Shown: positions 1-8,885 of the stretch, one piece after another
Position numbering within the stretch: the first letter of the stretch is position 1
Layout: each line of letters begins with the position of its first letter
Source of the DNA: Isohypsibius dastychi
Lineage: Eukaryota; Tardigrada; Eutardigrada; Parachela; Isohypsibiidae
DNA length: 10,403 nucleotides
Direction: 5' to 3'
Assembly: GCA_034696485.1 (NCBI GenBank)
Contig: JAQIWT010001541.1
Span: 1 to 10,403, forward strand
Program-made: the position numbers and the translations under genes
The notes under the pieces: model-generated
What the model was told of the DNA's origin: nothing
The model's database searches: none
Seen by the model: only the letters and a program-made list of their open reading frames with translations

Positions 1-1340
1 GAAAGACTGGAAAAGATTGCATCAGTAATCACGATGCATGAGGATTTCCCGATCCACGGCGTGCGTTTCAGGTATTTTAATGGGATTTTATTCAACGCAT
101 AAATGCGAAAGCCAATAGCATGAATGTTTTTTTTATCCCGTTTCTTAGTTTTGTGAATTTGAATTCTGTGGTTTTTGCAGAAATATCTTGCCGATTCTGA
201 GGAATCCAGAGTTGTTTGCACTTCTGATTGACGTCTCGGTGGAACGTATCAAAAAGGAATTTGAACAGCCGATTGATGTGATTGTCGGACTGGAGGCTCG
301 TGGATTTCTGTTTGGCCCGTTAATTGCTCAGAAACTTGGATGTGCGTTTGCCCCGATTAGGAAGCCTGGAAAACTACCTGGAAAAGTGTGCTGCGTCGAA
401 TATAAGAAGGAATATGGAACGGTGAGGAATTTCATTGTTCTAAAGAAAAAGTAAGACCCTTAATTGATCCGGAACATGTTTGCTTGATGCCTATTTTTTG
501 AGAATTGGCAGATTTTCTTAATTTTTTTAAAAAATTTTTTTTTTGAAATTTTCTCGGTTCATCTTGAGTTAGGGAGTTTTGCCCGTTATTTCGCCGAATA
601 CCCTTGAATTTATCGTTTTCTTCACTTAGCTTTTCAAATGCTGTTATTTCGTACGCTTTTCTGTATATTATTCAGTCTGGCTTCACTTTAATTTTTAAAA
701 TTTAAAACCAGTGAGTTTGACTTAATTTTCTGGTTTTTGTTCATTTCCGTGATCAGATTTTTTTTATTTTTGTCTCGTATTTTTTGATCAGTTCGAGATT
801 TCTAAATGATCAATATTTTGTTTTATTCATACATTTTAATATTAACTTTTATTTCTTTTATTCGATCTCTCATCGATACACTCAGATATCGATACACTGA
901 TCCCTCATCGATGATTCGGTTAATCTAGTTTTGGGTTTTTTGTTTTACTGATTGAATTTTGTGATTTCTCTTTTTCGGATGAGCAAGTTTCGACACACTT
1001 CTGATCAACCACAAACGCTTGTAGTCTTTTTCTTCACCACTTCTCCTCATATGTTTCATAATGCACTTTTTCCAGCAAGCGAATTCTGTACAGTACCGTC
1101 ACTGTTGTTTTTTAGGACAAGTTTGAAATCGAGGATGACGCTGTTAAGGCTGGCCAGCGTGTTCTAATCGTCGATGATGTTCTAGCAACCGGTGGGACGA
1201 TCGCAGCCGCATCCATGTTGATCGAGGGAAAGGGCGCAAATTTACTTGGTTCATTCGTAATTTTGGAACTAGCTTATCTGAACGGCCGGAAGTTGATCTC
1301 CGGCCACAAATGCGCTTGTCTCTATGTTTTCAATGATTGA
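1..1340 (+). CDS. APRT: Adenine phosphoribosyltransferase (5' end outside window)
   Basis: APRT makes AMP and pyrophosphate from adenine and PRPP in cytosolic purine salvage. Three exons join in phase: 1-71, 181-421 and 1116-1340 (stop TGA 1338-1340), giving 178 residues. The human enzyme has about 180, so only a few N-terminal residues lie left of the window. Visible family signatures are DFPIHGVRFR at the exon 1/2 junction (human DFPTPGVVFRD), GLEARGFLFGP in exon 2, a KPGKLPG loop, and the PRPP-binding motif VLIVDDVLATGGT in exon 3. All the expected catalytic motifs are intact. Introns are 109 and 694 bp; the second is far longer than most here. The ATG at 34-36 is probably internal, because the homologous N-terminal helix already starts before it. 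The C-terminus (GHKCACLYVFND) differs from the human tail, which is normal for the family. The gene faces PSMB5 tail-to-tail. Confidence 0.95.
872..912. repeat. Short ATCGAT repeat cluster in APRT intron 2
   Basis: Within the 694-bp intron, a 16-bp unit beginning ATCGATACACT occurs twice head-to-tail (872-887 and 888-903). It is followed by a third ATCGAT at 907-912. The central copy contains the palindrome TATCGATA (887-894), which matches the core of the DRE element bound by DREF in flies. The rest of the intron (422-1115) is AT-rich, with long T runs near 520-550. I see no exon, RNA gene or transposon in it. Any regulatory role is speculative. Confidence 0.4.
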
Positions 1341-1472
1341 AACTGATTGGCTTCATAAGTTTTCGAGTCGTTCCTTTTCGATTTATTCCACATCTGCATT
1401 CAATTGCAGACGAACTGTGGTGCACTAGTTGAAGTTTTAGTCTTTACCGTTGAGACGTGGTACGACTGCCCA

Positions 1473-1478
1473 ATTAAA
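1473..1478 (+). terminator. Candidate poly(A) signal for APRT (ATTAAA)
   Basis: ATTAAA, followed by a run of A, lies about 130 bp after the APRT stop codon. It is the commonest variant of AATAAA. No perfect AATAAA was seen on the plus strand between 1341 and 1743. This is a position-based guess. Confidence 0.35.
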
Positions 1479-1725
1479 AAAAAATGAAAATTCACGTGAA
1501 GAAACATGAGAATCACAGTCGCGGTTTTGTTATGAGGGATATCTTAACCCATGCTACTTCGAACGAATAACTGCAGCGATTACTAGTACGTGTATGAATC
1601 AGAATCTGACATGGATTCTTTGTTTTTTGTCTGTGATCTTTCCAAATTTACTCTGAACATTCGAAATTCACTTGAGACAAAATACCAAGCATCCGGAAAC
1701 TACAAAATGCCGCTTCAGCTCACAA

Positions 1726-1731
1726 TTTAAT
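1726..1731 (-). terminator. Candidate poly(A) signal for PSMB5 (ATTAAA)
   Basis: Read on the minus strand, ATTAAA occurs about 12 bp beyond the PSMB5 stop codon (1744-1746). That would give a very short 3' UTR. No AATAAA was seen nearby on that strand. Confidence 0.4.
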
Positions 1732-1743
1732 TAAATGAAACAT

Positions 1744-3556
1744 TTACAATCCACGATCCTTGTAGAAGAGATCGCTGACATCCGAAGTCTCGATCTTGAC
1801 CCATCCAGTTTCCTTGATATGATACACTGTAGTAAAGCAAGACTCGGTCAACAATTGACTCAAGACCCAGTTTAAACAATCTTACCGCTGACATTTCCTC
1901 CACTATAAGGATCTCGCATAGTCGCGTGATAGATGGCACGTTTGGCCAACTCATAAGCTTGCGCATCAGTTAGATCCCATTTATACTCCGTGTCCAAAAC
2001 TCCGAATGCATACGGCGACCCCGAGCCAATCGAGAAGCAGTTCCCGGAAACACGAAGTCCGTCGTTATCAATCACGTACAATCCGGGTCCCTAAAATAAT
2101 AAATATGTTATAAGAAGTGACCGAAGTAATATGCGTCCCGAACACTTACTCGCTTGTCATATCCGGCGATCATGGAGCCCTAAAATCAACGCCGGAAGTT
2201 GAAATTTCTTCATCGAAAAAACCGGGGAAAAATCGCCTTACGATGGATAATCCGTAACCTTTATAACCGTAGAGCATGTTGCTGAGAAGTTTGGATGCGG
2301 CGGAAACGGTGATGCGTTCACGATTGCGGAGTTCGTACATTCGGCATTGGCGATTCAGAACTCGCATCCAGTAGGTACAATCAGCTGCTCCTCCGGCCAT
2401 GGTTCCCAGGAGATACTTGGAAATTGGGATGACTTTGTTGACGGTCTGTGAACCTGAAATAAAATACAGAACGTCAACTGCGTTCGAAGAGACACATCCC
2501 CGAACGAACGGCGAAATAACCGTGTGCGTCATTCTGAATGAAACTCAGAGTTCTGAAGATTGAAACAAAAATGGAATTACGAGTTAAACTTAAGTTAAAC
2601 GAAATATTCTGTCCATCAGAAAGCCACTATAAAACCGCATAAGAGCTAAGTATCGTTTTCTCTCAATGCAGAATTTTCCCAATTTCTAACGTTTGAAGCA
2701 CTGAAAAATCATACTGAAAAAATTCATATTACAAAATCATAAATTCACATTGAAACTTTTTGCTGTATTTGATAGAAATTCCCGCAGGTTAAGTCGACAT
2801 CCCCACCTTTCGAACGAACATACTGAATTATTAAGAATTTTCTGATCACACAAGAATGCCCTGAGTTTTTTTAGGACAGAAAAGGAAGAAAATACCCGTT
2901 ATATCGGCGATTCTCAAAAGCATCCAAGATTTCCGTAGATGGAAGCATTTCAACACCGACAGACTACCCACAAATTCACTGACAAGGTAAACAAACACAA
3001 AGTTGAAAAAAAAAGTTCAACTTATAAAGAGTGAAAAATATGACAGAATTTTGCTCGTCCAAAAAGATGAAGACAATATTTGACATGCGAGAAAATAATT
3101 CTGCACCCGCCCTGGTCCGTTATTCTGCTTCTAGATACATTTTTTAAAACCAATTCTTCAAAACTTACTGATCTGTTGTCCAGAAGAAGCCCTGGAGTCG
3201 ACAGCGACCATGACACCTCCTTGGAATTTGAAGCTCAATGTTGTCGTTCCATGAAGGAAAAGAGAACGTGGGTTCGCCACTTTCGATCCATCAATCTGCA
3301 CGTCGCTTTCATTCTCCAACAATGACTGAACAACTTTCTGATTTCCCTGCGAACAAATCGATCCGAATCAGAACCACCCAATCTGAGGGACGAGGCAAAA
3401 ACTCACATCAAAAGTTGGCAATGGAAGTCCGACAGCGTATTCATTCAGAGAGATATCAGGTTGACCAAGACGCATTCCCGACACTTCCGGCTCCGGAGCG
3501 TCGAATCTGAAGGACTCCCATGAGGAATCCAGACCACAGATACTGGATAAAGCCAT
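1744..3556 (-). CDS. PSMB5: Proteasome subunit beta type-5 (20S catalytic subunit)
   Basis: This is the chymotrypsin-like N-terminal threonine protease of the 20S core. Six exons in transcript order are 3407-3556, 3169-3346, 2242-2453, 2150-2179, 1886-2090 and 1744-1826. They total 858 nt, or 285 residues, and every junction is in phase. ATG is at 3554-3556 and TAA at 1744-1746. An 83-residue propeptide ends at LHG, and autocleavage would expose Thr84 (mature Thr1, in [10 protein letters not shown]). Mature Asp17 and Lys33 sit at family positions. The DPYSGG motif and the GSGS loop supply the remaining conserved site residues, one number higher than standard. The [12 protein letters not shown] segment, including Met45, is intact. 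The mature part is 202 residues, close to the human 204. Exon 4 is only 30 nt ([10 protein letters not shown]). Intron 2 is 715 bp, whereas three others are about 60. Near the substrate pocket, mature residues 21, 22 and 27 are all Ser. Confidence 0.97.
2454..3168 (-). other. Long PSMB5 intron 2 with no recognisable content
   Basis: This 715-bp intron splits codon Ser27 of the mature protein (A|GT). It has a GTAAGT donor at 3163-3168 and a TTTCAG acceptor ending at 2454. Its length is more than ten times that of introns 1, 3 and 5 of the same gene. I looked for a nested ORF, tRNA, snoRNA-like hairpin or transposon end and saw none. The open frame reading into it from exon 3 (to about 2532) is read-through past the acceptor. 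Confidence 0.75.
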
Positions 3557-4038
3557 TTGGATGAAGGGAAATGAAATTAAATATCTCAACTTTACAAATG
3601 TGAAATTTCTGCTGAATAACTCGATCCAATTGCTGATTGACGATCAAGCTGACTTGATTGATACACTCATCCCTTGAAGCCCAGCCGCACCGCCCACATA
3701 GTTCTCTACGTAGCCCGCTGCATTTCGATTCATCTCTGATCTTCTCGAAGATGTACAATATTCGACGAAAACGCAAGTGTTCGCTGAATATTTTAGGGTG
3801 TGATAACTGAGATGACGAGGAAAAATCTGTCAATTCCAGTAAATCTTAAGGAAGCTGCATTCTAAATCGCTTCTACCGGAACACATGTTTGCAGCAATAT
3901 TTCAGGAGTGTTGAAGACGTCACATTTTCTCAGAACGTATGGACAAGAAAACCATTAACCAATCGAAAGCCAGAAAAATATTACAGGGGTGCCGAAAAAC
4001 AAAATCAACGCAACTTGTCTAAACCCAACGAAAGAAAA
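3557..4038. other. Spacer between HRD1 3' end and PSMB5 start
   Basis: This 482-bp region should hold the HRD1 3' UTR and the PSMB5 promoter and 5' UTR, as both genes read on the minus strand. No AATAAA or ATTAAA was found on the minus strand here, so the HRD1 3' end is unplaced. A 125-codon minus-strand frame (3456-3833) overlaps the PSMB5 start in another frame. It resembles nothing I know and is probably chance. Confidence 0.6.
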
Positions 4039-6618
4039 TCAGACATTAGCAAAGCGATCCAGCCGCCTCCGTCTGACTTCATCCGACTCGTTATTATCCG
4101 CATTATTCACATTGTCCTCATTTCTCTCATTTACATTCGCATTCTCCGTAGGTTGTTCCGTCTGCGAACCGGAAGTTTCCTGCGGCGACCCAGCCTGGGT
4201 TCCCTGAGTTCCCTGTGGTGTCACCGTGGTCGGCATCAGCGAAAGATATTGAGTAAACTGAATAACAGCAGCGTCTAGTAATGCTTGAATATTCCTCAAA
4301 TGCGCGACGCGAAGTTCGAGAGCGCGCCGACTATCGCCTTCCAGCCGATGGAGTTCTTCGTCGGTCATAGCAGAAAAGTTAGGGACAGGTGCCGGAGGTG
4401 TCGGAAACATGAAGGGTGAGAATGGCGGAAATGGTGGCATTCCGGCGAAAGCGGAAAACGGGTTGGGATGAACTCCCGGATGAGCATTTGGAGGAGGGGG
4501 TGGGACACCTCCGGCTGGATGAGGCGGAGGTGGTGGTTGGGCTTGAAAGTTTGGGAAGTTCGCGAATGGTGGCATTCCGAATCCAAATGGTGGAGCCATA
4601 CCTGAAAGAACACGGAACACTCAAGACAACATTAATCTGAAAGTGTTCAACAAAAAAAGTGTTGCTGCCCGATTCCTGAAGTTTTCGGAATGTCCATACA
4701 GTGCATGTCTATCAAGCAAAAATTTCGCGTTTGAAAGGATCTTACCAGGCGCGGCATTTGGGAAGAATCCGGGTGGCGGAAACATCCCATTAATGGGAAT
4801 ATTAGGAATCTGTTGCATATTCGGTCCGGGTTGCTGGTGAGGCTGAGGGGGAGGTTGTGAGCGGGGTTGGGGTCGGAAAATGTCCAGCCGGCAAGTGGGA
4901 CAGGTTTGCTGGCGTTGAAACCAAGAACGCAAACAATGACTATGGAAAATGTGCTGGCAAGGTAGCTTCTTGCATCCGGTGACCATTTCCTCCCGGCAAA
5001 TGATACAGGTCGAGTCACCTTGCTGGATTTCCGCCAGAGTCACACTGGGGAACATTGTGTTCATAGTGTGGATTGCGCGACGGGACATGATGACATCGTT
5101 CAGCGCCTTTTTGAACGACCTGGAAAAAAACAGACATTTGAAATGGATTACAGGAAATCGATGTATTTTTTCGGACGACAATCTCATATCAAGTGAAAAA
5201 AAACGAATACTTCCAACATCGAATAATGTGAGCGAGAAAAACTACTTCTGGATATTAAACTGCAGTGATGAGAGGATTCTGAAAATACCTTTCGACAAAC
5301 ATTTCGATCAACTGGGCTTAAAAAGTAACAGTTTATCAATAACTAAATACATACTCACTTGAAAGACATATATATGGGACGAATAGTGAAGAGAGGAAGC
5401 GAATGGACGCGAACCATGAGCACGACGAAGATCGAATACAAACAAACTTTTACAAAATCTGCGATGGAAAACCCGGTCAGTTACGGACACCACGTTTCTA
5501 GAATAGGGCGCGAAGAATTCCCAGACTTTTCGAGACTCACTTATTCCAAGTTCCGAATACAACAGGATCGCTGCCTTCCGATCCCAAGGTGTCTGCTCGT
5601 TGGCGATATCGATGCAGTGTAAAACATACTTGATCGCGATGAACACGACGCTGGTAGCCAAAACAGCATACTACAAACATCGGATTAAAAATGGTGTTGA
5701 CTGAACCGATTACGGTAGATCAGAAAAATTATGGTCATTATAGTTTTTTTTCAGAACAAAAAAAGAACAACGAAAAAGCTGTCCGAAAAAGAACAGGTCA
5801 ACATCGCACCGGTCGGCGTACTAACCTCAAATCCGAAGACCAGCTGAAACGTCACACCTTTTGTCACCAGACTGTTATACGCGTACGCAACAAAGAAGGA
5901 ATCGCAAAATGCGAGAAATGTCAGAAGTCCTATAAAGAAACATGAGTATGAGCAGAAAAAACCACACGGAATCAGATAAGAAAATGTTGGCTAAATCATT
6001 TTTTTAAACGACTTTCTTGATAGTTCCTTGAGGGGGTCAAAAAACACTTACCGCAAGCACGAATATGGAACAGCCTCGAAATGACAGGTGTTCGTTCCAT
6101 GAAATCAATCCGGTCTTCAGCCAGCCAGTGAAAACATTTCAGAAACAACAGCAACGTGAACAGTGCTACAAACAGCGAACTGAATTCATCCCGGAATACA
6201 GTGAAGGCCAGACATGTTTCCGTCAACGCAAACCAACTCTTATCCACGAGATGCTGAAAGATAAAGTCAGTCCGAAACTCAACCGGAAGTCGAAAGCATG
6301 AACAGCTCGTACCTCGATTTCACTCGGTCTGAGTTGCCCGAAAAACACCCATCTGACAATCTTCCAAGCCAGCATCATCAGAATGAGTCCTTGGAAATAA
6401 ATCGCCTGCAAAAAAATGGAGCATGAACGAAAATAAAAATTCCAACGCAGATTTTCCACAGAGCGCTTTCTTACCGCCATCGATGCATTTGACTTTGTGA
6501 TGTAAACAACTGATGGATAAAATTGTTTTCTCTGATAAAACGCATTGGCGATCACAACACCAGTCAAACAAAAGCTGGCCAAGGAGATGAGAACATTCCT
6601 GGCAGTAGCGGAAATCAT
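4039..6618 (-). CDS. SYVN1: E3 ubiquitin-protein ligase HRD1 / synoviolin
   Basis: HRD1 is the ER-membrane RING ligase of ERAD. Eight in-phase exons are 6475-6618, 6313-6405, 6052-6253, 5826-5929, 5541-5670, 5359-5458, 4746-5119 and 4039-4601. They encode 569 residues (human about 617), with stop TGA at 4039-4041. Residues 1-257 form the multi-spanning membrane part, with hydrophobic helices near 8-28, 49-70, 106-124, 148-165, 180-203 and 224-245. Conserved blocks include TETCLAFTVFRDEF, FLKCFHWLAEDR and FMER. The RING-H2 finger spans 296-334: Cys296, 299, 312, His314, 317, Cys320, 331, 334 (CIICREEM, SWFQRQQTCPTC). A proline-rich stretch covers about 335-460. A conserved C-terminal helix region at about 462-506 (HLRNIQALLDAA) matches the human segment that binds HERP and FAM8A1. 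The tail ends RRRRLDRFANV. ATG 6618 was chosen over in-frame ATG 6627 (three residues more) by fit to the family N-terminus; upstream TAG closes the frame. Confidence 0.96.
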
Positions 6619-6817
6619 TTTTAACATTGAACGTTCCAATTTCGCCCAAATGGCACCGAACTCGCTTCCAACTGACTATTCCCGATTCAGTGAGCTCAAC
6701 GCAATAAATTTCAAATGCTGAAGAAAGCTGGCTCCGTATGAGAACTCTTTGGAGATGGATGAAAAGACGCAAGTCGATTTGGGAAATTCTCTGTTTAAAT
6801 ATCACAGGTAGTCCAGG

Positions 6818-7280
6818 CTAAAGCGAGCAAATCGTCGATATCGCATCATTCAGCTCTTTGAATGAGTCAATTATGCGCTGGTGTCCGTGATCTTTAGGGT
6901 TGAACAGGAGAGGGGAAGAGCAAATGTTTTCTATCAATTCGGGTCGCGCCACGTCAGGAAAACGAAAACATTTACGAGTTGGATTGGATTGGATGCCTTG
7001 CTTGAACATCGAAACCCCTTGGGGCGAAGCGGAACACTGCATCTTCCGCTCAGTTACCTGCTCCGCTAGAACAGTATGTTCTTGGTTTAACAGCTGCTTC
7101 ATGCCATGCCACCTTGCCTGTACATTTCCAAACCTTATGGTTCAAAAATTATACGTGCTGAAGACAAATTGTGATTCGAGTTCAAGTTCGAGCTGCGTTC
7201 GTTACAACTTTCATGTCTTCGAAAATTAGCTCGATTTGCAGCTTGTAAATTGCGAACTCGCTCTCAAGATTCTCGTGCAT
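6818..7280 (-). CDS. Hypothetical small two-exon gene, 124 residues, partly helical
   Basis: I do not recognise this protein. The proposed exons are 7206-7280 and 6818-7117, joined by an 88-bp GT-AG intron (donor GTAACG, acceptor TGTACAG). The junction is in phase 0. ATG 7278-7280 follows an in-frame TAA 15 bases upstream, and the frame ends at TAG 6818-6820. Residues about 5-52 are rich in Leu, Ile, Glu and Lys (for example LESEFAIYKLQIELIFEDMK) and look helical, perhaps a coiled coil. Residues 53-90 are polar and probably flexible. A second amphipathic stretch, RIIDSFKELNDAIS, ends the protein. There is no signal peptide, membrane segment or metal motif. The gene sits on the same strand as its neighbours, 104 bp after the TTI2 stop and 199 bp before the HRD1 start. 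Support is the clean open frame, the matching intron and the gap it fills. It could also be HRD1 5' UTR or chance ORFs. Confidence 0.5.
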
Positions 7281-7383
7281 GCATCCAATGAATTAGCTAA
7301 CAAAGTTGATAAGCGGATCTCGCCCGCTCCCACGTAGGGACGTCGCTTCGCAAATCGCTACCGGCCGGAAGTTTAGATTGTTG

Positions 7384-7389
7384 TTTATT
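7384..7389 (-). terminator. AATAAA overlapping the TTI2 stop codon
   Basis: On the minus strand the sequence GAATAAAC holds both the TTI2 stop codon TAA (7385-7387) and a perfect poly(A) signal AATAAA. If it is used, the 3' UTR would be only about 10-30 nt, which fits the 104-bp gap before the next gene. Confidence 0.45.
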
Positions 7390-8396
7390 CTTCTCTTTTT
7401 TCACCAGGTTTTATCACACTTTCCATATTTCTGGTGAAATGGTCATCGAAAATTTGCCTTGCCAACAGAGCTTCAATAAAACTTCGACTTGAGCCAGATT
7501 CAGCTTCAATCCGAGTGAAAATTATTCTGGCCAAAACAATCAGGACATCGCTTTCTTTCAACGTTTTCCTCTGAAGCAGCAATATTTTCATCATGAGCAA
7601 AATGTTCCGATCTGCACGAATCAAACAAACTGAAGGGAATTGTTGAGCTGAAGTAGCAAGGAGCAGCAAAGCCGAAATCTGAAGTTCGGAATTTGAACTT
7701 TCGGAAAATGATTCAGCGATGTCCAAAACATGCGGAAGAAACTTTGCCGAATCTATTCCGAAGGATTCCATGAGGAAAATTAAATTTCGTGCGAGGCATA
7801 CTTTGATCTTGTATTCCGAAAACAGATCAATGTTGTTCAGAGTTTGCAGCAGGAGTTGGTCTTCCTTCGAAATTCGCCCGAAATCCGTTCTGTATAGACA
7901 AAGAAAAACATCAAAAAAACTGAGAAACATGTCAAATTTTGGAATCTAAAAACAATCCCATTTCACAAAATCACAAAATTACATCCAACAACTTTTTTTG
8001 CAGCGCCGTCACCTACTTTTTTGGATTGCGCTCATTTCCCTGCACCTTGGCATTTTTGTCGAGCCGCAACAATTTTATAACGCAGGGAAATGCTTCGTCC
8101 AATAATTCCACCTCTTTGAAAGATAATATCCTCAATAAAGTGTCGAAAAGGACATCGAAATATCCGAAATTCTTCAGCAAGTTTGGCGGCAAAACTTCCA
8201 GATATTCCGTCAAGAACTGCATTCCATTCAATCGTCTATGGACTGAGTGATGATCAAGAAGCTTCAAAATCGATGTCATGATCCTGGCGAGCAGACGAGA
8301 ATCATGGAAACGAGGAGTAATCGCAGATTTCGCAGAAGAGACCATGACTTCGAGTTGATCCGACAGAAAGGCCTCGCAATCGTCCGGAGGATCCAT
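7385..8396 (-). CDS. TTI2: TELO2-interacting protein 2-like helical-repeat protein (short form)
   Basis: TTI2 is part of the TELO2-TTI1-TTI2 (TTT) co-chaperone, which with HSP90 stabilises the PI3K-like kinases (ATM, ATR, mTOR, SMG1, DNA-PKcs, TRRAP). Exons 8017-8396 and 7385-7889 are joined over a 127-bp intron in phase 2, giving 294 residues. The assignment rests on patterns shared with human TTI2: a region starting ITPRF, then a repeat with NGMQFLTEYLEVLPPNLL (human GVHCLHHIVLNVPAADLL), followed by CVIKLLRL, and a C-terminal HEAT-like half (FLPHVLDIAESF, LQISALLLLATSAQQFPSV). It is all-helical with no catalytic motif. Human TTI2 has about 508 residues, so roughly the first 200 are missing. 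ATG 8396 is preceded by an in-frame TGA 15 bases upstream, with no AG acceptor between, and no N-terminal exon is visible upstream. It may be a genuinely shortened protein. Confidence 0.65.
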
Positions 8397-8885
8397 TTTG
8401 ACAAAATATCAGGTCCGCTAAGAATGCCGTAACAGAAACTAATTTCAAAGACGAGTGGACTGGAAATGGAACTGCAGTTTTCTTTCTTTCGCGAACAAAC
8501 TGTGGCCGATTTTGAGTGTAATTTTGTAAACAAATGCAGGCAATAAATTCGTGGTTGTGCGGAGCTCTGTCGGTGTTTCTCTTCGCCCCCTCGCTGTGTT
8601 CAGACATGATGTGCAGGCATTTTGTCCGGTAAGCCGTGTTCTCGTGGATGGCTAACCGTGAAATTGCCCCATGGTTATATAAACGTTGCCACCTGGATAG
8701 GTCAAACAAGGTAAACACAAGTGCTTTACCCTTTAACCCTGAAGGCTGCATTCGGAAATCGAACTTGCGAAAGAATTTGATCCGGATTGTCTCCTGTTTT
8801 TTGTCGCGTGCATGCAGCCAGTCATCGACTTTGATCTTATCATCTGCATTTGTTAATTCTTGTCTCTTCCGAAACCGAACCGAGA
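8397..8885. promoter_or_regulatory. Divergent promoter region between TTI2 and the SPATS2-like gene
   Basis: This 489-bp interval separates two start codons pointing away from each other, so it should contain both promoters. On the plus strand a TATA-like box is listed separately. A minus-strand open frame (8302-8751) crosses it, but its translation lacks any conserved or HEAT-like pattern and overlaps TTI2 in another frame. It was not called as an exon. Confidence 0.6.
8676..8683 (+). promoter_or_regulatory. TATA-like box upstream of the SPATS2-like gene
   Basis: TATATAAA lies about 200 bp upstream of the proposed start codon at 8886. Transcription would begin around 8705-8715 if it is used, leaving a 5' UTR of about 170 nt. 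This rests on motif and position only. Confidence 0.4.

Larger units (their letters stand above)
1341..1743. other. Convergent intergenic spacer between APRT and PSMB5
   Basis: This 403-bp gap lies between two stop codons facing each other, so it must hold both 3' untranslated regions. I see no credible ORF, tRNA or repeat. The only marked features are the two ATTAAA-type poly(A) signal candidates listed separately. Confidence 0.7.

Noticed and set aside
952-1167. 71-codon plus-strand ORF in APRT intron 2
   Set aside because: It is AT-rich intron that runs into APRT exon 3 in the wrong frame.
2170-2532. 120-codon minus-strand ORF with a separate start
   Set aside because: This is PSMB5 exon 3 read through both of its splice sites. 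The residues outside 2242-2453 do not match the family.
3456-3833. 125-codon minus-strand ORF upstream of and overlapping PSMB5
   Set aside because: It runs through PSMB5 exon 1 in a different frame, and its translation has no recognisable pattern. Its upper part is the expected 5' UTR or promoter.
5691-5945. 84-codon plus-strand ORF rich in Lys and Arg
   Set aside because: It is antisense to HRD1 exon 4 and intron 4, and the exon on the other strand is clearly conserved.
6900-7229. 109-codon plus-strand ORF
   Set aside because: It is antisense to the proposed small gene and partly low-complexity (a Ser run near 7170-7190). No start context, splice pattern or homology supports it.
8302-8751. 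149-codon minus-strand ORF that might supply a TTI2 N-terminus
   Set aside because: It overlaps TTI2 exon 1 in another frame, shows no helical-repeat character, and cannot splice into the TTI2 frame before the in-frame TGA near 8408.
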